From Clostridiales bacterium (GTDB taxonomy: Bacteria > Bacillota_A > Clostridia > Oscillospirales > Oscillospiraceae), in NCBI GenBank assembly GCA_019417795.1, contig DXUR01000002.1, positions 1-37,848 of the forward strand: DNA of 37,848 nt. Direction: 5' to 3'. The notes below the pieces were generated by a model that ran no database searches, was not told the origin of the DNA, and saw nothing but the letters and a program-made list of their open reading frames with translations. Shown piece by piece: positions 24,068 to 31,855 of this stretch; the first letter of the stretch is position 1, and every line of letters begins with the position of its first letter. A program made the position numbers and the translations under genes.

Positions 24068-25246
24068 TTAGATGCCTTCGTGACCGGTATCCTCGGTCTG
24101 GCCGGAAGAGGCCTTCACGGGCTCTTCCAGTGCGATAGCAGACCACAGTCTGGTCAGCGCGCCGGACAGACGAGTCTCGATCAGGTACTTCTCCTGGTTG
24201 AAGTCGATGTCGAACTGGTTGAAGCGGGTGATCTCGCCGCCCTTGGTAGAGCCGACGGTGTAGTCGCTCAGGTTGACGAAGATACCCAGCAGGTTATGCT
24301 TCTTGCCGGTCTTGTCGGTGCGGGCCAGACCCTCGAACTGCTCAGCAGTGTGCAGCTCGTTGATGTTCAGCGCGGCAGCCAGATCAGCCTTGGAGTTGTA
24401 GATGCGGCGACCGTTGGTGTCGCGGGCCAGCAGCATCACATTCACCAGATGCGGCGTGCAGAAGAAATCGGGAGTGCCGGTGCCCTTGAACTTCTCGCGG
24501 GAGTAAAGGGCAGCCGTGATGATCGCCTCGGCGTAGATGTAGTTCTCGCCGAAACGGGAAGCGGTGCCGGTACCCTGAAGCTCGTTGCGGGCAGCCTCGA
24601 TGTCCACATCATAGTGGATGGTGTAGAGATCGTCGTCATTCCAGATAGAACGGACATGCTCCTCAGAGATCTTGTGCTCATCCGCCTCATCGCGACCGTC
24701 ACCGATCAGGATAGCGGTAGCGACCTCTTCCAGCAGAGTCTGACGCATCACACCGTACTGGTACTCGACCACATCGAAATCGGTGATGTCGATGATGTCA
24801 TCGCGGTGCATGGAGTCAGTGATGTAGATGGTCTGCGGATCGGTGGTGCGCTTCATCAGCTTCATGTTGCCGGAAGGAACCTTCTTCTTGCCCTTCTGAT
24901 AACCATGCGCGCGGATATCATCGCCGCGGGCATCCATGTTGCGGGTACGGATACGGCTGATAGGGCTCTTGTGGACCTTGTTCATGACCACATTGACCCA
25001 GCCCTGGTCACGGGTGATGAGCTCAGGAGCGCCGGTGCGCAGATCCTTATACTCGGGGAACAGGGCCTCGATGTCGTCGATACCGTGCTTCAGAGTATCG
25101 TTATGCTGCTCGGCGTAGAGCTTCATAGCCCCCTGAAGAGTGCCTACGCTCTTGAGCTTGGCGCTGGCGATGATCTCGGTCTGAGCGGAATGGCTCAGGG
25201 TGATCGCCTGATTGTCCTCAGGCTTCTCGAAAACATTGTGTTTCAT
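24068..25246 (-). CDS. Major capsid protein from internal start within the fusion gene
   Basis: ATG 25246 (residue 240 of the fusion) is preceded by AAGGAGGAG at 25255-25263, with eight bases between, the best-placed ribosome site of the neighbourhood. It would yield a 392-residue capsid protein without the protease and acidic linker. Phages often express protease and scaffold in small amounts and capsid in large amounts from nested starts. The full-length product would supply protease and delta domain, and the internal product the shell. It is the same frame as the long ORF, so this is an alternative product, not an extra locus. Confidence 0.75.
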   Translation of the reverse strand: MKHNVFEKPEDNQAITLSHSAQTEIIASAKLKSVGTLQGAMKLYAEQHNDTLKHGIDDIEALFPEYKDLRTGAPELITRDQGWVNVVMNKVHKSPISRIRTRNMDARGDDIRAHGYQKGKKKVPSGNMKLMKRTTDPQTIYITDSMHRDDIIDITDFDVVEYQYGVMRQTLLEEVATAILIGDGRDEADEHKISEEHVRSIWNDDDLYTIHYDVDIEAARNELQGTGTASRFGENYIYAEAIITAALYSREKFKGTGTPDFFCTPHLVNVMLLARDTNGRRIYNSKADLAAALNINELHTAEQFEGLARTDKTGKKHNLLGIFVNLSDYTVGSTKGGEITRFNQFDIDFNQEKYLIETRLSGALTRLWSAIALEEPVKASSGQTEDTGHEGI

Positions 25247-25963
25247 AGTCTTATCTCCTCCTTCGGATTTGTCAGAATGTTCGATGTGGCCGTCGTCCTT
25301 CTTCTCTTCGCCATCATCGTCGTCAGAATCGCTGTGGGCCATAGCATTGGCGAGCAGAGCAACCACAACGGTCTTCTGCTTTTCGGTCAGGCTGTTGATA
25401 ACATCTTCAACGGTGTCGCCATCTCCGGTATCTTTCTTGTCGCCATCGGCGGACTTCTTGCCGTCATCGGCAGAGTCATCAGCTTTGCCTTCATCTGCAT
25501 GGGCGAGCGTGATAGGTTCGTTGGCACAGAAGATAACTTCCTGCTCAGCGCCCTCTCCATGAGCAAGATCGACAAAGTCGATGAATGCTCCGGGATTTGC
25601 ACCGGCGACCACAAGGCTCAGCTCCTTGATGTCACCATGCATCACATTTCCGCCCTGCTGCTTCAGGCCGTTGGCATAGATGGACAGGGAATCCACATCT
25701 CCATGCTGCACGATCAGCTTAGCAGCCTTACCGGCAGCAGTTTCGTTGAATGTGCAGTAAGCGTAAACGCCATCCTCGCGGTTTTCCAGCAGCGCATGGC
25801 CCAGAATATTGGTCGGGTCGTCATGCTGGTGATTCCATACGAGGGGGACGGTCTTTCCGTCGCAATGCGCAAACGCATCACGGCGAATGGTGCGGCCATC
25901 ACTGCACACAAGGTCATTGCGCGTCGCCCAGCCGCTGAAGTCGTACTTAAGTTTCTTCTCCAT
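24068..25963 (-). CDS. Fused prohead protease and HK97-type major capsid protein
   Basis: A single 631-residue ORF. Residues 1-135 match prohead proteases of the HK97/herpesvirus assemblin type: WNH with His45, DSLSIYA with Ser94, and KELSLV with Glu114, then the usual ANPGAFIDF ending. Residues about 135-239 are a very acidic, low-complexity linker (Asp/Lys/Ser) that may serve as delta/scaffold domain. From 240 on is the major capsid protein (MKHNVFEKPEDNQ..., WVNVVMNKVHKSPISRI, GIFVNLSDYTVG, LIETRLSGAL). It overlaps the portal gene by 17 bases. An internal start with strong ribosome site probably makes most of the capsid protein (see 24068-25246). Confidence 0.88.
   Translation of the reverse strand: MEKKLKYDFSGWATRNDLVCSDGRTIRRDAFAHCDGKTVPLVWNHQHDDPTNILGHALLENREDGVYAYCTFNETAAGKAAKLIVQHGDVDSLSIYANGLKQQGGNVMHGDIKELSLVVAGANPGAFIDFVDLAHGEGAEQEVIFCANEPITLAHADEGKADDSADDGKKSADGDKKDTGDGDTVEDVINSLTEKQKTVVVALLANAMAHSDSDDDDGEEKKDDGHIEHSDKSEGGDKTMKHNVFEKPEDNQAITLSHSAQTEIIASAKLKSVGTLQGAMKLYAEQHNDTLKHGIDDIEALFPEYKDLRTGAPELITRDQGWVNVVMNKVHKSPISRIRTRNMDARGDDIRAHGYQKGKKKVPSGNMKLMKRTTDPQTIYITDSMHRDDIIDITDFDVVEYQYGVMRQTLLEEVATAILIGDGRDEADEHKISEEHVRSIWNDDDLYTIHYDVDIEAARNELQGTGTASRFGENYIYAEAIITAALYSREKFKGTGTPDFFCTPHLVNVMLLARDTNGRRIYNSKADLAAALNINELHTAEQFEGLARTDKTGKKHNLLGIFVNLSDYTVGSTKGGEITRFNQFDIDFNQEKYLIETRLSGALTRLWSAIALEEPVKASSGQTEDTGHEGI
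25255..25263 (-). promoter_or_regulatory. Internal ribosome binding site for capsid protein
   Basis: AAGGAGGAG on the minus strand, eight bases before ATG 25246, lies inside the protease-capsid ORF at the end of the acidic linker. It decides the internal start of the capsid product. Confidence 0.75.
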
Positions 25964-27191
25964 TTTGATTGTTGTCCTCCTTCGGTGTTGATGCCGGCGT
26001 GCTTTCCGCCGGTGCGCTCAGATTGCTGTTGCGCAGCTCGTCCGCCTTTGGGTCGGAAGAAGGCTTCATGCCGATCTTCTGCCGGATCTCATTCGAGGTC
26101 ATAACCTCGTTGCGGGTGAACTTGTCAGTCATCTCAGCGATCTTATCGACAGGCACCAGCTTGAAGGGATCTCGGAAGAACAGGATGGACTGCTTTTGCG
26201 ACCGAGCAGTTTTTGTGAGGAATTTCCTCTTGATCTCATCAACAATGGCAGAGAGGATTGGCTCAACGATTCGAGTCAGGTAGTTCTGCATCGTCTTATC
26301 ATCGGCAGAACCATCCAGAATGCCCTGGGTCAAACCTAACTGGCTGTAAAGCATACTCGTTAAGTATTCGATCTGGGACATCAGGTTGTTCTCGACGGGG
26401 CGATTCAGTTGGACCACATGCTCAGTTCCGTCAGTGTATGCAACACCATATTTGGAGCTGGCTAACTGGTTCTCGATATCTTGTCGGCGCAATTCCGCCT
26501 GTTGACGACGTGCTTCTGTCTTGATGACATACGGCAACTGAATGATGAGGTTCAGCTTTCCGGAACTGTTCTGCTCGTCAATGGCGTCCAGCAGGTTCAG
26601 CTTTCGGATAAGCCGCTGCATCGTAGAGTTCGGTTCATTCATGACAGCATAGAAAGGATTCTCCACAATGCCGACTGTACTCTTGGGGACAAGAATATCC
26701 TCTTTCTCACCGCGCTGGTCATTGTAGACGCGAACCTTTACATGCTGCGGGAACCATTCAAGAATCTTGCCGGTCCGCATCGTCTCGATGTCAATGCCGC
26801 CGGTTTTCTCAGGATCAAAGTTTGTATCGACAGGGATGATAGCAACGCAGCCCTCGTCCAGCATCGACATAACAATGTCCTGCATAAAAGCCCTTCCGGT
26901 CTGGTCAACATTGGCTTCTACCGTTAAACAGTTATTAAGCCCACTCTCGATGACCTCCTTGAATCGGTCGCTGCCATCCAGTCGCACATGCTGAACGGTC
27001 ATAGATGAGACATCCAGCGCAATACGGTTATAGACCGAGGTAATGATCGAACGCTCATTTCCACGGCTGAAGAGTGGACGGTCGGGGCGATAACCGTAAC
27101 TCGGCCCAATCGACATCCGAGAAACATAAGAATCTCGGTTCATGAATGTATTCCATGCGTGCTTTAGCCGCGTGGCAACTGTCATTTCCAT
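25947..27191 (-). CDS. Portal protein (HK97 family)
   Basis: A 414-residue portal subunit; twelve copies form the DNA channel at one vertex. It shows the N-terminal NERSIITSVYNRIALDVSSM, then NCLTVEANVDQTGRAFMQDIV, the QLGLTQGILDGSADD segment near 295-310 and the closing RNEVMTSNEIRQKIGMKP helix, all typical of HK97-like portals. The C-terminal tail is Ser/Pro/Asn-rich. ATG 27191 is 13 bases after GGAGG, somewhat far; another in-frame ATG is two codons in. It overlaps the protease-capsid gene start. Confidence 0.9.
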   Translation of the reverse strand: MEMTVATRLKHAWNTFMNRDSYVSRMSIGPSYGYRPDRPLFSRGNERSIITSVYNRIALDVSSMTVQHVRLDGSDRFKEVIESGLNNCLTVEANVDQTGRAFMQDIVMSMLDEGCVAIIPVDTNFDPEKTGGIDIETMRTGKILEWFPQHVKVRVYNDQRGEKEDILVPKSTVGIVENPFYAVMNEPNSTMQRLIRKLNLLDAIDEQNSSGKLNLIIQLPYVIKTEARRQQAELRRQDIENQLASSKYGVAYTDGTEHVVQLNRPVENNLMSQIEYLTSMLYSQLGLTQGILDGSADDKTMQNYLTRIVEPILSAIVDEIKRKFLTKTARSQKQSILFFRDPFKLVPVDKIAEMTDKFTRNEVMTSNEIRQKIGMKPSSDPKADELRNSNLSAPAESTPASTPKEDNNQNGEET

Positions 27192-27219
27192 TCGGAACTC
27201 ATCACCTCCTTCGTGGCAT

Positions 27220-27250
27220 AAAAAATCCGCAGACTATTAAAAGTCAGCGG
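27220..27250 (-). terminator. Intrinsic terminator between large terminase and portal
   Basis: In the 139-base gap between terminase and portal, 27227-27235 pairs with 27242-27250 (CCGC and GACT arms with one internal mismatch). On the minus strand this is followed by ATTTTTT (T run at 27220-27225). A classic terminator in the middle of the late block implies partial read-through, antitermination or a separate portal/head promoter. The rest of the gap shows no ORF. Confidence 0.75.
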
Positions 27251-27330
27251 TTTGATAAACGGTTATTTTCTACCAGATAAAGCACTTCGATAACTTGGGT
27301 ATTGTTCTTTGTGAATTCATCCCATATTTC

Positions 27331-29076
27331 TCATTCGAACGCCTCCGGATTCCGCTTGTAAGCGATATAGGCATCCATCATAGCCGACACGGCGTCGATT
27401 TTCTGCTCGTACCGCTTCTTCATCAGCTTCCGGTTTCCGTTGGTATCTTCCATGGCGATGCAGTTGCCCATGGCATAGGTCATCAGCTCTTCATCAAAGA
27501 GGAGCATCCGGTCTTCGGCCAGCTTCTTCAGCTCACCCAATGGAACGGACTCCGTCTTCGCGCCCTGAATGACTTTCTCAATGCCGAACGGGCCATTCTC
27601 AGCCGCCCAACGTTCCACAAACTCCTTGGCGTTGTATGGGTCATAGCCAAAGCAGCGGACATCATACCCACACGCAACGATGTACTCGTCCAAGTCCTCA
27701 TAGACCTGCATAGGGTCCAGAACCGTTCCGTCCAAAACGACAAGACTGCCCTCATCCATAAACTGCTCATACTTATTACGCATAGCAGCAGGCAGCTTAT
27801 TCAGCGTTCTGGAAGTAATGTAGTTTCTGGTCTTCACACCAAAGGAACCATTACGCAGCGGGAACAAAAAGGTGAACGAACAGAAGTCGTCACCCTGAGA
27901 AAGGTCTCCGCCCAGCGCGCAGGCCATCTGCCAGTAATCGCGTTTGCGATGCGGCAGTGTCTCTTCGTAGGTGAAGTAATAGGTATAGCCCTCCATCGGC
28001 AGTCCGAAACGCTTGGCAAGAATATCATTCCTTGCGGCAGGCGCTTTCTCGGCGCGTTCCACATCAAGCTGATAAGTCTCGTAACTTACCGTCTTTCCGA
28101 TGTTCGGGTTTGCCTTCATCCACATCTCCGGATAGCCGACCTCGTCGACAGAGTCGAGCTTGTACCACCAGATCGAAACATGCGGGTTTGGATAATCCCC
28201 CTTGAGAATGCTCATAAGCTCCATTTTGATGGTATCGCCGGCGCCGTTACGAACAGTACCCTCCGAACTGGTGGCCACGATCAGATAGTCGTCCACCTTG
28301 GAAGCGCCCTGCTCAATAGCGCCGATAACATCCTCGCGAATGTCGCCGGAGAGCCACTCGTCTACGGTTGCAATCTTGCATCGGAGACCTTGCAGCTTGT
28401 TGATCGACATGGGGCGGATCTCAATAAGAGAGCCGGTCAGAAAGTTCTCAATGCCTTTCTTGGTCGAAGCCAACTTGACGCGGTTGGCCTGCGAACCGGT
28501 CGTGTTCTGAAGTGAGCCTTGGGTCAGAAATTGGAATACGGGGCCGCGGGCTCTTGTTATGGCGGTGCGGATCGGTGACATGACCTCTTCGGCAAGTTTC
28601 ATAGTCGGAGCTGTCGTGATCTGGTGTGTCGTACTCGTGTCCACATTCTCAAAGAACGACTGGATACACGAGTCATAGATCGACTTCGCGGCACCTCGTC
28701 CGACAATCAGATACTGCTTGTTTACAAGCCGCTTCTTAATCATCTTCTTGACATAGTGCCCGCCTCGGCCGTCGCTGTTCGGCTCATAGACCGTGCGCTC
28801 TACAAAGTAATACCAGCCGAATACCTGTTCGCCCCACAGCTTGAAGCTGTCAAGGAGGTGAAGATCGGAACCGTCCGTCAGGGTCATCTCTGCCTCGCAA
28901 TACTTGATCCAGCCCTCAACGGCTTTATCATCGTAATAGATTCCGGGATTTGCAATCAGATCGTCGATCCGGTTCATCTCCATTGAAATCTCTTTGCAGA
29001 CAGGGATCTCACCCCGAATCACCGCTTCACGAAATTTCCCGTAGTACCGGGGGACAGCAGTATTCGACAGGGCCAT
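27331..29076 (-). CDS. Terminase large subunit
   Basis: A 581-residue DNA-packaging motor. The ATPase has Walker A VGRGAAKS (125-132), Walker B KIATVDE (D239, catalytic E240) and a coupling segment VATSSEGT (267-274). The nuclease domain has acidic residues at D391 (GGDLSQGDD), D479 (GYDPYNAK) and D561 (KIDAVSAMMDA). It cuts concatemers and drives DNA through the portal. The small subunit is at 30741-31076, separated by four small genes. A terminator-like hairpin follows the gene. Confidence 0.95.
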   Translation of the reverse strand: MALSNTAVPRYYGKFREAVIRGEIPVCKEISMEMNRIDDLIANPGIYYDDKAVEGWIKYCEAEMTLTDGSDLHLLDSFKLWGEQVFGWYYFVERTVYEPNSDGRGGHYVKKMIKKRLVNKQYLIVGRGAAKSIYDSCIQSFFENVDTSTTHQITTAPTMKLAEEVMSPIRTAITRARGPVFQFLTQGSLQNTTGSQANRVKLASTKKGIENFLTGSLIEIRPMSINKLQGLRCKIATVDEWLSGDIREDVIGAIEQGASKVDDYLIVATSSEGTVRNGAGDTIKMELMSILKGDYPNPHVSIWWYKLDSVDEVGYPEMWMKANPNIGKTVSYETYQLDVERAEKAPAARNDILAKRFGLPMEGYTYYFTYEETLPHRKRDYWQMACALGGDLSQGDDFCSFTFLFPLRNGSFGVKTRNYITSRTLNKLPAAMRNKYEQFMDEGSLVVLDGTVLDPMQVYEDLDEYIVACGYDVRCFGYDPYNAKEFVERWAAENGPFGIEKVIQGAKTESVPLGELKKLAEDRMLLFDEELMTYAMGNCIAMEDTNGNRKLMKKRYEQKIDAVSAMMDAYIAYKRNPEAFE

Positions 29077-29082
29077 TCGGTA

Positions 29083-29628
29083 TTACCCCGCCTTCTTCTG
29101 CAACTGCTGAATTGCGAGGGCAATACTCAGAGCCGAGCTGCCGACAGCCAAAACCGTTCCGGCGCTGTCAAGCACATCGGAAAGGTAGCGGCGGCCTTTA
29201 GACACTGACTCCTTGGCAAACAAATCGTTGTACTGCCGTTCCAAAAGCTCACGGTTGATCTGATCACGAAGCTCCTTGTCAGTCTTCTTGCTCAGGTCCA
29301 TCCGCTCTTTCTTCGTGCCTTTGCGGCTGTCCTGCTCCATCTTCTTCGCCCGATTAACAAGCTCGGAAGTGGCATCCACAGCTTTCTTGGTCGGCTCAAG
29401 CTTGGAGGGCGGTGTCGGCTTTTTAGTCAGATCCTTGTATCTGTTTTCAAGAGATAACCGATTGATAGCCTTTCTAAGGTCTTCATCTTTCATCTCTTTC
29501 ACAGGATCTTTCTTCTCCTGCTGCTGAGCGCGGCGTTTTCCCTCAGAGGTGTAACTGCCGTCTTCATTCTGGAAGCGGCGAACACCCCACTTCTGACCTT
29601 TGATGCCATAGTGGCAAAGTTCATCCAT
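29083..29628 (-). CDS. Minor head protein with HYGIKGQKWGVRR motif
   Basis: A 181-residue protein starting MDELCHYGIKGQKWGVRRFQNEDG. The HYGxKGxKWGxRR peptide is common at one end of phage head proteins and may be an anchoring or packaging tag. The rest is highly charged and helical (Lys/Glu/Arg), with KxPTPPSKLEP in the middle, then a hydrophobic C-terminus (TVLAVGSSALSIALAIQQL, about 157-175). I choose ATG 29628 after GGAGG, not the longer TTG/ATG. The last 8 bases of the upstream gene overlap. It could be a scaffold-like or ejected protein; this is inference. Confidence 0.7.
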   Translation of the reverse strand: MDELCHYGIKGQKWGVRRFQNEDGSYTSEGKRRAQQQEKKDPVKEMKDEDLRKAINRLSLENRYKDLTKKPTPPSKLEPTKKAVDATSELVNRAKKMEQDSRKGTKKERMDLSKKTDKELRDQINRELLERQYNDLFAKESVSKGRRYLSDVLDSAGTVLAVGSSALSIALAIQQLQKKAG

Positions 29629-29995
29629 TTTGACTCTCCTCCTCTCTTGCAGCATTATCGGCCGCTACGAAGAGCCTCCACTCAAACTCGCTGATCTGAC
29701 GGTTCATCGCGTCAATAGCAGAGGAGGCAGTAGGCAGATCGAAAAGCAGCCGAACTTTAAGGTGCATATAGGATTTTACAAGGGCAAGCCGACCAGGGTC
29801 ATCCTCCAAAAAGTCAGACCACTTTTCACCAGCACCAGAAATGGCAAATCCTTTCTTCGGACCAACTCCCATCTGTCCAAGAATGGAAAAGACGGAGTTG
29901 ATGTGCATGATGAGGTCGGCATCAAAGTGAGTGTAACTCTCGTCAATTCCGAGAAGCTTCTTCACCGATGTCAGGATGCTTTCAGTCGTATCCAT
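29621..29995 (-). CDS. Head-tail connector-like protein
   Basis: A 124-residue, largely helical protein (MDTTESILTSVKKLLGIDESYTHFDADLIMHINSVFSILGQMG...). Short N-terminal helices with DxxLIxHINSVF, then KWSDFLEDDP, LVKSYMHLKVRLLFDLP and a terminal EFEWRL helix are typical of Firmicutes phage gp6-like connector proteins that sit under the portal. It lies before the large terminase gene, not after the capsid gene where most phages have it. ATG 29995 follows AAGGAG. Confidence 0.7.
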   Translation of the reverse strand: MDTTESILTSVKKLLGIDESYTHFDADLIMHINSVFSILGQMGVGPKKGFAISGAGEKWSDFLEDDPGRLALVKSYMHLKVRLLFDLPTASSAIDAMNRQISEFEWRLFVAADNAAREEESQNG

Positions 29996-30006
29996 AGATG
30001 CGCTCC

Positions 30007-30315
30007 TTACTTAGCCAGGGCGATGTACTTCCTCATACAAAAGCCCTCGGCCCCGTCAGAAGTGCTGACCTTGTAAAAGTCTTCCGTGGATGCATCCAGG
30101 TCAACGCAAACCTGTGTCAGCGCGTCGATAACGACGGCGACATCTGCGTGGATGTCAGGCTGCTTGCGCACATTCAAACAGATACAGTCCGTAACAACAC
30201 CGGAAGCAGTGTGCGGCTCATCGGCTGCTTCTGTCTCAGTGCAAAGTTCCGGCACATCCTGACGCTTACTGCGAAGCTCCTGAATGATGTCCTGCTTATG
30301 AACATTATTCTGCAT
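30007..30315 (-). CDS. Small protein with SH3b-like C-terminus
   Basis: A 102-residue protein. After a charged N-terminus (MQNNVHKQDIIQELRSKRQD) the second half (about 42-100) reads like a bacterial SH3 domain: ICLNVRKQPDI, then VCVDLDASTEDFYKVSTSDGAEGFCMRKYIAL. SH3b domains bind peptidoglycan or mediate contacts. There is no signal peptide and no enzymatic partner domain. ATG 30315 follows AAAGGAGG. It lies between HNH nuclease and connector genes; function unknown. Confidence 0.6.
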   Translation of the reverse strand: MQNNVHKQDIIQELRSKRQDVPELCTETEAADEPHTASGVVTDCICLNVRKQPDIHADVAVVIDALTQVCVDLDASTEDFYKVSTSDGAEGFCMRKYIALAK

Positions 30316-30334
30316 AGTCGGTTCCTCCTTTGGT

Positions 30335-30751
30335 TTAATGTTTCCAGGGACAGGTATCATTCCTTGTCCGCTGGGGCGGTGTGGTGAGCAAAAGATTTTT
30401 GTCACCGTAGTGAATTGCCTGATGCGTCTCATGGGTCGTCGTGATGAGATACTCAGGGTCGAGCAGAATGTCCGTTCGTTCCAGAAGATCTCTCTGCCGG
30501 ATCGGGTTCAGATGGTGAATGATGACCCGCCCAAATATCTCGTTACCCTCAATACCGAGATCACAGCCAAGATCTCTTGCGATCACTGTGTCTCGGATCT
30601 TCTTCCATTCCAGCGACCGGTAAAACACCTGGTTCATGTAACGCTCAAAGCCGAAAGTCGTTTCACCAACGATGCCATCAAGCCGAAGATACTCAAAGCG
30701 CTCCTCAAAGGTTGAAAGAAGAACAAGCTCGGAATAGCACTTAATATTCAT
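30335..30751 (-). CDS. HNH endonuclease next to the small terminase
   Basis: A 138-residue protein with HNH core RVIIHHLNPI (His79, His80) and a later THETHQAIH (His107, His110, His114). The Cys pairs that bind structural zinc in many HNH proteins are absent. HNH proteins beside terminase in cos-type phages, such as HK97 gp74, assist terminase cutting. ATG 30751 is chosen because GGAGG lies nine bases upstream; the ATG at 30760 would touch it. It overlaps the small terminase gene by 11 bases. Confidence 0.85.
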   Translation of the reverse strand: MNIKCYSELVLLSTFEERFEYLRLDGIVGETTFGFERYMNQVFYRSLEWKKIRDTVIARDLGCDLGIEGNEIFGRVIIHHLNPIRQRDLLERTDILLDPEYLITTTHETHQAIHYGDKNLLLTTPPQRTRNDTCPWKH

Positions 30752-31076
30752 CCTCTTCATCCTCCTGGCCCTGATAGCTCTTCATGGCCTTGGTCGCCTT
30801 GAGGTACAGCTCCTCCATCTTAGCGGAGGACTCGATCGCTTCGGCCTTTGCCGCGGCAAGATCTCTCTGCTTCTCAAGCAATTCTTTTTCGATCTGGGCT
30901 CTGGTGGAGCCGAGCTTCAGAAAATGGGAAATCACCTGAGAGGAAGCAGTGCCGTTGCGCATCTGCTCTTCGGCAACATCAATGGCTAAGGCGATCAGTT
31001 GCTTCTCTCTTGCTTCGGGAGTAAGAGCCGCACGGGATTTAGGTACTTTCTCAGATGATCTTGCGGCCTTTGCCAT
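30741..31076 (-). CDS. Terminase small subunit-like protein
   Basis: A 111-residue protein with pattern MAKAARSSEKVPKSRAALTP, then EAREKQLIALAIDVAEEQM and a long coiled-coil-like helix to an acidic tail (EDEEDEY). This layout occurs beside HNH and large terminase genes in Firmicutes phages and acts as the DNA-recognition subunit. I choose ATG 31076 (AGGAGG eight bases upstream), not the GTG at 31085. The following gene starts within its end. A 460-base non-coding, GC-tract-rich region upstream is the candidate recognition or cos site. Confidence 0.72.
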   Translation of the reverse strand: MAKAARSSEKVPKSRAALTPEAREKQLIALAIDVAEEQMRNGTASSQVISHFLKLGSTRAQIEKELLEKQRDLAAAKAEAIESSAKMEELYLKATKAMKSYQGQEDEEDEY

Positions 31077-31533
31077 CCTTGCCACCTCCTCTCGCTGAGT
31101 TTAATAATGGTATCCACTGTGTTTTACATCACTTATTTAGACTTTGAGACAGGGCTTGAAAGAACCCACAGAACTGACTGGCTGAACAAGTTGAAAGGAG
31201 AAATCCCCAAATGAAAGATGGAGGTAGAGAAAGCACTTGCATGATCCGGTCGTGGCAATTCCATGGAAAGAAGAACACATCAGGAGGTGAAATATCAGCC
31301 CTGTGGGCCCGTTCAAACCCTGCCTCGTCGCCCAAAACTCCCTCCGACAGCCCCGACCCCCGAAAACATTTTCCAAAAATATCCCCCGGAGAATTTTCAA
31401 AGACCGCCGCGATGCAGAGGGGGGTGCTGTTTTTGCGACCCCCCCTATACCTTTTGGAAAGCAAGGTATTCTCACTAAGCAAAAGGTGACTTGGAGTTAA
31501 AACTTATCGTGTTGCAAAAGCAGAGCCAAAGAT
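31077..31533. other. Non-coding candidate cos/packaging region
   Basis: About 460 bases without a convincing gene, upstream of the small terminase. Runs of C and G alternate with A/T-rich blocks (CCCCGACCCCCGAAAAC, ATCCCCCGGAG). Two perfect hairpins lie back to back: GGGGGGT (31419-31425) with ACCCCCC (31438-31444), and ATACCTT (31447-31453) with AAGGTAT (31463-31469). Position next to TerS and an HNH nuclease fits the cos site of a cohesive-end phage; cut sites cannot be read from sequence alone. A plus-strand ORF here (31211-31489) has atypical Pro/Ser composition and I do not call it. Confidence 0.5.
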
Positions 31534-31590
31534 AAAACCTCCCGATTTGAGTGAAAGAGGCTGCTAAAGCCTTTATGCGCTCACGGGAGG
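31533..31590 (-). terminator. Terminator overlapping the end of the small acidic protein gene
   Basis: CCTCCCG (31538-31544) pairs with CGGGAGG (31584-31590). A TGAG/CTCA pair and an inner GGC/GCC hairpin lie inside. Minus-strand transcript then reads TTTTATC (T run 31534-31537). It ends the upstream RNA polymerase-containing unit before the candidate cos region. Confidence 0.65.
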
Positions 31591-31839
31591 CGAATCCTTT
31601 GTATCTGCTTTTACTTTTTTGTAGATCCCAAGGGGATCGTATTTGATGATGTCGTCGATGGCACGCTCAAGTTCCTGTTCGTTTTCAGCATCTGAAAGCT
31701 GATCAGAGGTCCTGGCTATACGGGCCAGGTAGGCGCAAGAGTGATAGCCTTTGCCTTCATCAAAGCGATACCAAGCATCGTACTGGGTAAAGGGATCATA
31801 CGGATTGTCTGTCGTAGTCAGCGCGCATGATTGAGCCAT
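31573..31839 (-). CDS. Small acidic phage protein following the RNA polymerase-like gene
   Basis: An 88-residue protein. The first half (DNPYDPFTQYDAWYRFDEGKGYHS) is rich in aromatic and acidic residues. The second half is a helix (SDQLSDAENEQELERAIDDIIKYDPLGIYKKV), common in phages of Clostridia next to this large gene. I do not know a function. Small acidic proteins by RNA polymerases can be DNA mimics or polymerase-binding factors, but that is a guess. ATG 31839 follows AAGGAAG. The stop lies within a terminator hairpin. Confidence 0.6.
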   Translation of the reverse strand: MAQSCALTTTDNPYDPFTQYDAWYRFDEGKGYHSCAYLARIARTSDQLSDAENEQELERAIDDIIKYDPLGIYKKVKADTKDSPPVSA

Positions 31840-31855
31840 TTTCTCTCACTTCCTT

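Noticed and set aside
24080..26104. A 674-codon plus-strand ORF
   Set aside because: Antisense shadow of the protease-capsid and portal genes, which have clear family motifs.
27295..28515. A 406-codon plus-strand ORF
   Set aside because: Antisense to the large terminase, which has intact Walker and nuclease motifs.
31211..31489. A 92-codon plus-strand ORF with AAAGGAG eleven bases upstream
   Set aside because: Pro/Ser/Lys-rich composition without domain-like pattern, against the direction of all other genes. It lies over the hairpins of the candidate cos region. Kept as non-coding, but it is the least certain rejection.
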